From an uncultured bacterium (GTDB taxonomy: Bacteria > Spirochaetota > Brevinematia > DTOW01), in NCBI GenBank assembly GCA_937928175.1, contig CALFVP010000160.1:1-7261 (forward strand): a stretch of 7,261 nucleotides of DNA, read 5' to 3'. Positions 1-6,017 of the stretch are shown here, piece after piece. Position 1 is the first letter of the stretch; every line of letters starts with the position of its first letter. The notes beneath the pieces were generated by a model, which ran no database searches, had not been told where the DNA came from, and worked only from the letters and a program-made list of their open reading frames with translations. The position numbers and the translations under genes are program-made.

Positions 1-1799
1 ATGTAAATCCAATAGAAGAGGAAGATTACTATATATGCCAGTCTACTGAACCAGTTGATGAAAATAACATGTTAGTTAATGAAGAAGTTCAAGTTAAACA
101 TAGGGGTAGGTTTATCAAAGTTCCAAGGGAAAAAGTTGACTTTATGGATGTTTCTCCTAAGCAAGTTTTTAGTGTTTCTACTTCTTTGATACCGTTTTTG
201 GAGCACGATGATGCTAACAGAGCGCTTATGGGTTCAAACATGCAAAGGCAGGCAGTTCCTCTTCTTAAACCACAGGCACCAATCGTTGGTACTGGTATGG
301 AAGAAGTTGTGGCTAAGCAGGTAGGTTATGGGGTTGTTGCTGAGAAGTCTGGAATTGTAAAAAAGGTTTCCTCTACGAATATTATTGTTCAGAATGATGA
401 TGGTACAGAAAGCAATTATACTCTTATGAAGTTTTATAGCACTAATAACAATACATGTTACAATCAAACTCCTATAGTGGATAAAGGGCAAAGAGTTGAG
501 AAAGGGCAAGTTATTGCTGATGGTCCTGCTATGGATAACGGTGAGCTTGCTTTGGGAACTAATGTAGCGATAGCTTATATGCCTTGGTATGGCTACAATT
601 ACGAGGATGCTATAGTTATAAGTGAAAGGTTAGTAAACGAGGATATATTAACATCTGTACATATTTACGATTATGAAGTTGCTGTAAGGACTACAAAGTT
701 TGGAGATGAGGAAATCACTAGAGATATACCAGGAGTACATGAATCGTATTTATCTCATCTTGATGAAAATGGTATAGTTAGAATAGGTTCTTATGTTAAA
801 CCTGGTGATATACTTGTTGGGAAAACAACACCTAAAAGTGAAGAAGTTGATACTCCTGAACTTAAAATACTAAAAGTTATATTTGGTGAGAAATCTAGAG
901 AGGTTAAAGATTCATCTTTGAGAGTACCTCACGGTGAAGGTGGTATAGTTGTTAGAATTGATAGGTTTACAAAAGAGAATAGGGACGAACTTCCAATTGG
1001 TGTGAAAGAACTTATAAAGGTGTATATAGCTCAAAAGAGAAAGATAAAAGTTGGTGATAAAATTTCTGGTAGACATGGTAACAAAGGTGTAATTGCGAAG
1101 ATTGCTCCGATAGAGGATATGCCCATTTTACCTGACGGTACACCTGTTGACATTGTTTTTAACCCTTTAGGTGTTCCATCAAGAATGAATTTGGGACAGT
1201 TGTTTGAAACTATGCTCGGTTGGGCAGGTATAAAACTTGGAATTGCTTACAGGATACCTGTATTTGAAGGTCCTAGTTATCAAGAAATTAAAGAAGAAAT
1301 GAAAAAAGCAAACCTTCCAGAAACATCTAAAGTTAGGTTGAGAGATGGTAGGACTGGTGAATATTTTGAGTCAGAGGTCATGGTAGGGTATCACTATGTT
1401 ATGAAACTTGTACATATGGTTGACGATAAGATACATGCAAGATCTATTGGTCCTTACGCTTTGATTACTCAACAACCACTTGGTGGTAAAGCACAGTTTG
1501 GTGGTCAGAGGTTAGGAGAGATGGAGGTTTGGGCTCTTGAAGCTTACGGCGCTTCATCTCTCTTGCATGAAATGCTTACAGTTAAATCTGATGATATAGA
1601 AGGTAGAGTTAGAGCTTACGATGGTATTACTAAAGGAAAGTACGTTTCACAGTACAATATTCCTGAATCGTTTAAAGTACTTATCAACGAGATGAGAGGA
1701 TTACTGTTAGATCTTGAGGTTATTGATAGTAATGGGAATTATGTTTATATATTTCCTAAGGATAGGCATGTACATGCTAGTAAAAGTAAAAAGGGATAA
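1..1799 (+). CDS. rpoB: DNA-directed RNA polymerase subunit beta, C-terminal part (5' end outside window)
   Basis: Beta is one of the two large subunits of the catalytic core of cytoplasmic RNA polymerase. The frame is open from the first complete codon at 3, giving 598 residues. An ATG at 69 is internal, because family-like sequence continues upstream of it. Visible landmarks are the FLEHDDANRALMG / MQRQAVP block (about 183-260), the MPWYGYNYEDA block (about 570-606), the active-site segment GDKISGRHGNKG (1053-1088) whose lysines contact the nascent RNA, NPLGVPSRMN (about 1161-1190), and the C-terminal QQPLGGKAQFGGQR and EMEVWALEAYGA blocks that end in the part clamped against beta'. The main rifampicin-resistance clusters lie upstream, outside the window; only the Arg of MQRQAVP is seen, and it is intact. 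The flap-to-active-site stretch is short and lacks the proteobacterial insertion. The tail after the last conserved block is short and basic (ends SKSKKG). It is followed 33 bases later by rpoC. Identity is certain. Confidence 0.99.
   Translation, partial: VNPIEEEDYYICQSTEPVDENNMLVNEEVQVKHRGRFIKVPREKVDFMDVSPKQVFSVSTSLIPFLEHDDANRALMGSNMQRQAVPLLKPQAPIVGTGMEEVVAKQVGYGVVAEKSGIVKKVSSTNIIVQNDDGTESNYTLMKFYSTNNNTCYNQTPIVDKGQRVEKGQVIADGPAMDNGELALGTNVAIAYMPWYGYNYEDAIVISERLVNEDILTSVHIYDYEVAVRTTKFGDEEITRDIPGVHESYLSHLDENGIVRIGSYVKPGDILVGKTTPKSEEVDTPELKILKVIFGEKSREVKDSSLRVPHGEGGIVVRIDRFTKENRDELPIGVKELIKVYIAQKRKIKVGDKISGRHGNKGVIAKIAPIEDMPILPDGTPVDIVFNPLGVPSRMNLGQLFETMLGWAGIKLGIAYRIPVFEGPSYQEIKEEMKKANLPETSKVRLRDGRTGEYFESEVMVGYHYVMKLVHMVDDKIHARSIGPYALITQQPLGGKAQFGGQRLGEMEVWALEAYGASSLLHEMLTVKSDDIEGRVRAYDGITKGKYVSQYNIPESFKVLINEMRGLLLDLEVIDSNGNYVYIFPKDRHVHASKSKKG
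1766..1777. repeat. 12-bp perfect palindrome near the rpoB 3' end
   Basis: GCATGTACATGC is its own reverse complement. It lies inside the codons for the non-conserved RpoB tail (Arg-His-Val-His-Ala region), 19 bases before the stop codon. As RNA it could form only a 4-bp stem with a 4-base loop. It may be chance or a protein-binding or modification site; no function is claimed. Confidence 0.5.
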
Positions 1800-1805
1800 T
1801 TCCCT
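1792..1805 (+). repeat. Small inverted repeat with the rpoB stop codon in its loop
   Basis: AGGGA (1792-1796) and TCCCT (1801-1805) are perfect complements separated by TAAT, which contains the rpoB TAA stop (1797-1799). The predicted RNA is a 5-bp stem with a 4-base loop. No U-run follows, so it is not a rho-independent terminator. A role in translation coupling is inference only. Confidence 0.45.
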
Positions 1806-1812
1806 ATTAATT

Positions 1813-1825
1813 TCCTTTTAAAGGA
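1813..1825 (+). repeat. Small inverted repeat overlapping the rpoC Shine-Dalgarno
   Basis: TCCTT (1813-1817) is complementary to AAGGA (1821-1825), with TTA as a 3-base loop; two further G-U pairs outside it are possible (1811/1827 and 1812/1826). The right arm is the ribosome binding site of rpoC, so folding would mask it. The stem is short and AT-rich, and any pyrimidine tract could pair with a Shine-Dalgarno, so this is a weak candidate. Confidence 0.35.
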
Positions 1826-1827
1826 GG
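1821..1827 (+). promoter_or_regulatory. Ribosome binding site of rpoC
   Basis: AAGGAGG is a near-perfect Shine-Dalgarno, with 5 bases between it and the ATG at 1833. It fixes the rpoC start, and its strength fits the high, rpoB-matched expression expected for beta'. Confidence 0.92.
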
Positions 1828-1832
1828 AAGTT

Positions 1833-4800
1833 ATGGTTTTGAGTGAAAGAAAATCTCATGAGTTTGATGTTAGAGCAATAAAAAAAGTTAGGATATCTAT
1901 TTTTTCTCCTAGTGTTGTTAGAGCATACTCTTACGGAGAAGTTAAAAAACCAGAAACTATAAACTACAGAACACTTAGACCAGAAAAAGACGGACTTTTT
2001 TGTGAAAGGATATTTGGACCTACAAAAGATTACGAATGTCATTGTGGAAAGTTTAAATCTAAAAGGTATAAAGGTATTGTATGTGATAAATGTGGAGTTG
2101 AAGTTACCGAATCGAAAGTTAGAAGAGAAAGAATGGGATATATTGAGCTAGTTGTTCCAGTTGTGCACATATGGTTTTATAAGATAGTGCCAAGTAAAAT
2201 AGGATTAATATTGGGTATAAACTCTGTTGCAGAGCTTACTAGTATTATATATCACGATAGTTACTTAGTTATTGATCCAGGTGATGTGGTTGAGTTAAAG
2301 AGATTTCAAGTTCTTAAGGATGAGGAATATGAGAAGTTATCTGAGAAGTATAAGGGTAGGTTTATTGCAGAGACTGGAGCTGAAGCTATAAAACAAGCTT
2401 TGGAGATAATAGATTTAGAGCAAGTTGAAAAACAATTAAGGAAAGAAGTAGAAGAATCGGGAGAAAAAGCTGATCCAAAGATCGTAAAAAGACTTGAAAT
2501 AATAACAAGTTTAGTTAAGTCTGGTATAAAACCAGAATGGATGGTGATAGAGGCTTTGCCCGTTATACCACCAGAACTTAGACCTATGGTTTTATTGGAT
2601 GGTGGTAGGTTTGCTTCTTCTGATTTGAATGAGCTTTATAGAAAGATTATCAATAGAAACAATAGGTTAAGAAAGATAATAAGTTTGAATGCTCCTGATA
2701 TAATAGTTAAGAGTGAGAAAAGGTTACTTCAGGATTCTGTTGATGCTTTAATAGATAATTCTAGAAAGAAAAATCCAGTTAAGACCTCGTCTAATAAAAT
2801 TATGAGGTCATTGGCTGCATTGCTTAAAGGTAAGCAAGGAAGATTTAGACAGAATCTACTGGGTAAGAGAGTTGATTATTCTGGAAGATCTGTTATAGTT
2901 GTTGATCCTAGGTTAAAGTTATGGCAATGTGGTGTACCAAGAAGGATGGCTGTTGAGCTTTTTAAACCTTTCATAATGAAAGAGTTAATATCAAGAAAGT
3001 ATGCTTTTAACATAAAGCAAGCTAAAAACATAGCTGAGACGTACAATGATCCTAGAGTTCATGAGTGTTTGGAATTCGTTATAAACAAACATCCTGTACT
3101 TCTCAATAGAGCTCCTACTCTTCATAGGTTAAGTATACAAGCTTTTGAACCTGTTTTAGTTGAAGATAGTTCTATTCATTTGCATCCTTTAGTTTGTCAC
3201 CCTTACAATGCTGATTTCGATGGAGACCAGATGGCTATTCATGTGCCCTTGTCTCCTGAAGCTCAAGTTGAGGCATGGGTACTTCTTTTGTCTGCTAGGA
3301 ATTTACTCAAACCTGCTACTGGTGAACCTATTATGTTTCCTACCCAAGATATGGTATTGGGGTTATTTTATTTGACAAAATCCTACAAGGAAGAAATTGA
3401 TGAAAAGAAATTAAAGGTATTTGATTCTTTTGATGATGTTAGGTATCTTTGGGAAATAGGAGAGCTAAGTACTTATACGAACGTATACTTTGTGTATAAA
3501 GGTCAAAAAATTAAAACTACTGTTGGTAAGGTTGTATTTAACTCTATTCTTCCTGAGAAGTTAAGGTTTGAAGTTAAAGATATGACGAATAAGGAATTAA
3601 TTAATCTTGTAAAGAGATGTTATAACGTTTGTGGTAGATGGGAGACGGTTAAACTTCTTGAGAATATGAAAGAACTAGGTTATTACTATGCTACTAAGAG
3701 GGCTTCTACTATATCGATTGAGGATATAAAGATACCTGAGAGAAAGTATGATATTATACGTGATGCGGAAATTAAAGAGAGTAAAGTTAACGAAGAGTAT
3801 AGGAAAGGGTTTATAAATGCAGATGAAAGGTTTAACAAGATAATTAATATCTGGACTCATGCTAGCGATGAAATAAAGAAAGAGATGGATATTACTCTTA
3901 GGAATGATAAGGGGGGACTTAATCCTGTTTACGTTATGATGATATCTGGTGCTAGGGGAAATAAGGAGCAAGTTAAACAATTGGCTGGTATGAGGGGACT
4001 TATGTCAAAACCATCCGGAGAGATAATAGAGCTTCCCATTAAGTCTAACTTTAAGGAAGGGCTTGGGCTTTGGGAATATTTTATATCTGCACACGGTGGT
4101 AGAAAAGGTTTAGCAGATACCGCATTGAAAACTTCTGAAGCAGGATATCTTACAAGAAAACTTGTTGATATTGCTCATTCTGTTGTTGTTACAGAAGAAG
4201 ATTGTGGTACTGCTAAAGGTATTGTTGTTTCTGAGGATGATGAAGGTGGAAGAGAAGAGATGATTCAAAGGATTATAGGTAAAACAGCACTGTTTGATAT
4301 ACATGATCCACAGACAGGTGATATAATCGTCAGGGCGAATGAAATAATTGATTTTGATAAAGCAAAAATTATAGATAAGACTAAAGTATCTAGAGTTGTG
4401 ATAAGACATGTTTTGACTTGTGAATCTGAAAGAGGTGTTTGTGCTAAGTGTTATGGATGGGATTTAGGACACAATAGACCGGTAAGAATAGGAGAAGCTG
4501 TTGGTATTGTTGCTGCTCAATCTATTGGTGAGCCAGGTACTCAGCTTACCATGAGAACATTCCATACAGGTGGTATTGCTTCAGCTATAGTTGAAAAAAG
4601 CTGGATTGATTTTAACGTACCCGTTTTCATTAACGATATAACCGAAAATTGTTTTGTTATAAACCAGAATAACGATAAAATAACAACAAGAAAAGGAAAT
4701 ATTTCTGTTTATAAGGTTTTATCGAGTGGTGTAGGTGAGGATTTGGGTTATCGCATATACAAAGTTGAAGATTTTAAGACTCTTAACCTGAAAGAAGGAG

Positions 4801-6017
4801 AATTTAGAGATTTTGAGGAATCTGAAGTTATAGGTGTGTTTAATGATGGTAGTGAACTTAGGGCATGGGAATATTTGAAGGCTGGTATATCTAAGGGTAA
4901 AGTGTTTATAACTGAACCTGATGAAACGGTTGTTAGAATACCAATAGGTTCAACTATACTTGTTAATGAAGGTGATTTAGTAGAAAGTGGGGTTAAGATA
5001 GTTACTTTTGATCCGTACAGTGAACCAATAATTTCTGAGCAGGAAGGTATAGTTATGATAGAAGAGGATGCAACTAAACCTTCGTCACAGAGAGATAAAA
5101 TTCTTAAAATATTGGATGATATGGGTAACGTTAAATCTGTTGACTTTGTCCCAGCTGATGCAGAACTTAGGGTTAAAAACGGCGATAGAGTAAAGGTTGG
5201 AGAAATACTAGCTAAGAGAAGTAGATCCAAAAGAAGAACTTATGATATTGTTTCAGGATTACCTAAAGTTACAAACTTGTTTGAAGCTAGAGGAGTTAAA
5301 GTCCAAAGTGTGCTTGCTAAAGTTTCTGGTTGGGTTAGTATAGAAATAGATAAAGGTAAAGTTGTGGTTATTGTAAAAGATCAATTTGGAAATGAAGTTA
5401 GGCATAAAATACCTTCAGGTAGGTATTTGTATGTTAGGAATGGTGATTACGTTAAGGTTGGTGAAGAGATTTGTGATGGAGAAAAATCTTTACAGGGAAT
5501 GCTTCAAGTGCTTGGTGTTGAAGAAGTTTCTAAGTATCTTCTAAACAAAATTCAGAGTATATACAAAGATCAAGGAGTTAAAATTGATGATAAACATATA
5601 GGTATAATAATAAGGCAAATGGTAAGAAAAGTTAAGATTATTGAACCAGGGGATACTAGATTCATAGTAGGACAGATTGTTAACATGAGTGAATTTGAAA
5701 GGGTTAACAGCGAAGTTATTGAGCAAGGAGGTGTACCTGCTAAAGGTAGGATAGTAATACTAGGTATTTCCAGAGCTTCTCTTACAAGTGAGAGCTTTTT
5801 ATCATCTGCATCGTTCCAAGAAACACATAAGGTGTTGACTGAAGCAGCAATAAAAGGTGCAGAAGATTACTTGCTTGGGTTGAAAGAAAACTTAATTATT
5901 GGTAGACCTGTGCCTGTTGGTACTGGTTCTTCTCAATACGAAAAAATTGAGTTTAAGAAAAACGGTGAAGAGGAAGAAAAAGTTGTGATAGGGTTTTTTG
6001 GAGAGGGTGTTGCGTAA
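1833..6017 (+). CDS. rpoC: DNA-directed RNA polymerase subunit beta' (complete)
   Basis: Beta' carries the catalytic magnesium site, the clamp, bridge helix and trigger loop of the cytoplasmic RNA polymerase. The 1394-residue protein is close to the usual length for diderm bacteria (E. coli 1407). In order: N-terminal clamp with a zinc ribbon, Cys69/71/84/87; clamp helices, about 260-307, the main sigma-binding surface; the GKRVDYSGRSV block at 344-354; the catalytic NADFDGDQ, 459-466, with Asp461/463/465 holding Mg; bridge helix around HGGRKGLADTALKT, 754-767; second zinc site, Cys791/863/870/873; trigger loop beginning MRTFH, 907-911. A large insertion, about 917-1137, splits the trigger loop before LPKVTNLFEARG (from 1143), matching the position of E. 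coli SI3; GSTILVNEGD (from 1039) resembles its sandwich-barrel hybrid motif. The C-terminal block TSESFLSSASFQETHKVL is intact, followed by a short acidic tail. No catalytic or zinc residue is missing. The ATG start is fixed by the Shine-Dalgarno at 1821; the stop abuts yidC. Confidence 0.99.
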   Translation: MVLSERKSHEFDVRAIKKVRISIFSPSVVRAYSYGEVKKPETINYRTLRPEKDGLFCERIFGPTKDYECHCGKFKSKRYKGIVCDKCGVEVTESKVRRERMGYIELVVPVVHIWFYKIVPSKIGLILGINSVAELTSIIYHDSYLVIDPGDVVELKRFQVLKDEEYEKLSEKYKGRFIAETGAEAIKQALEIIDLEQVEKQLRKEVEESGEKADPKIVKRLEIITSLVKSGIKPEWMVIEALPVIPPELRPMVLLDGGRFASSDLNELYRKIINRNNRLRKIISLNAPDIIVKSEKRLLQDSVDALIDNSRKKNPVKTSSNKIMRSLAALLKGKQGRFRQNLLGKRVDYSGRSVIVVDPRLKLWQCGVPRRMAVELFKPFIMKELISRKYAFNIKQAKNIAETYNDPRVHECLEFVINKHPVLLNRAPTLHRLSIQAFEPVLVEDSSIHLHPLVCHPYNADFDGDQMAIHVPLSPEAQVEAWVLLLSARNLLKPATGEPIMFPTQDMVLGLFYLTKSYKEEIDEKKLKVFDSFDDVRYLWEIGELSTYTNVYFVYKGQKIKTTVGKVVFNSILPEKLRFEVKDMTNKELINLVKRCYNVCGRWETVKLLENMKELGYYYATKRASTISIEDIKIPERKYDIIRDAEIKESKVNEEYRKGFINADERFNKIINIWTHASDEIKKEMDITLRNDKGGLNPVYVMMISGARGNKEQVKQLAGMRGLMSKPSGEIIELPIKSNFKEGLGLWEYFISAHGGRKGLADTALKTSEAGYLTRKLVDIAHSVVVTEEDCGTAKGIVVSEDDEGGREEMIQRIIGKTALFDIHDPQTGDIIVRANEIIDFDKAKIIDKTKVSRVVIRHVLTCESERGVCAKCYGWDLGHNRPVRIGEAVGIVAAQSIGEPGTQLTMRTFHTGGIASAIVEKSWIDFNVPVFINDITENCFVINQNNDKITTRKGNISVYKVLSSGVGEDLGYRIYKVEDFKTLNLKEGEFRDFEESEVIGVFNDGSELRAWEYLKAGISKGKVFITEPDETVVRIPIGSTILVNEGDLVESGVKIVTFDPYSEPIISEQEGIVMIEEDATKPSSQRDKILKILDDMGNVKSVDFVPADAELRVKNGDRVKVGEILAKRSRSKRRTYDIVSGLPKVTNLFEARGVKVQSVLAKVSGWVSIEIDKGKVVVIVKDQFGNEVRHKIPSGRYLYVRNGDYVKVGEEICDGEKSLQGMLQVLGVEEVSKYLLNKIQSIYKDQGVKIDDKHIGIIIRQMVRKVKIIEPGDTRFIVGQIVNMSEFERVNSEVIEQGGVPAKGRIVILGISRASLTSESFLSSASFQETHKVLTEAAIKGAEDYLLGLKENLIIGRPVPVGTGSSQYEKIEFKKNGEEEEKVVIGFFGEGVA
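6000..6007 (+). promoter_or_regulatory. Probable ribosome binding site of yidC inside the rpoC end
   Basis: GGAGAGGG lies in the last codons of rpoC. Its GAGG core ends 11 bases before the ATG at 6018, slightly longer than ideal. With no intergenic gap, ribosomes finishing rpoC could also re-initiate directly, so translational coupling is likely. Confidence 0.65.

Noticed and set aside
69..71. ATG at 69 as the start of a separate gene
   Set aside because: The same frame is open upstream to the window edge and the conserved RpoB sequence is continuous through it, so it is an internal Met of a longer rpoB.
1800..1832. Terminator or promoter between rpoB and rpoC
   Set aside because: The inverted repeats are short and lack a following T-run, and 33 bases leave no room for a recognisable -35/-10 pair. 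Continuous transcription is far more likely.
3675..4409. Two minus-strand open frames of about 100 codons (3675-3980 and 4110-4409)
   Set aside because: Both are antisense to conserved rpoC, show no clear ribosome binding site, and translate to Asn/Ile/Phe/Ser-rich sequence expected by chance in AT-rich DNA. The same applies to 234-509, 1818-2042 and 5541-5726.
4748..5230. Minus-strand open frame of 160 codons within rpoC
   Set aside because: It lies opposite a well-conserved rpoC segment, its translation is low-complexity and Ser/Leu-rich, and it resembles no family I know. It is a shadow of codon bias on the other strand.
5870..6017. Internal promoter for yidC in the rpoC 3' end
   Set aside because: Some TTGAAA- and TATAAT-like hexamers occur, as expected in AT-rich DNA, but no pair has convincing sequence and spacing.
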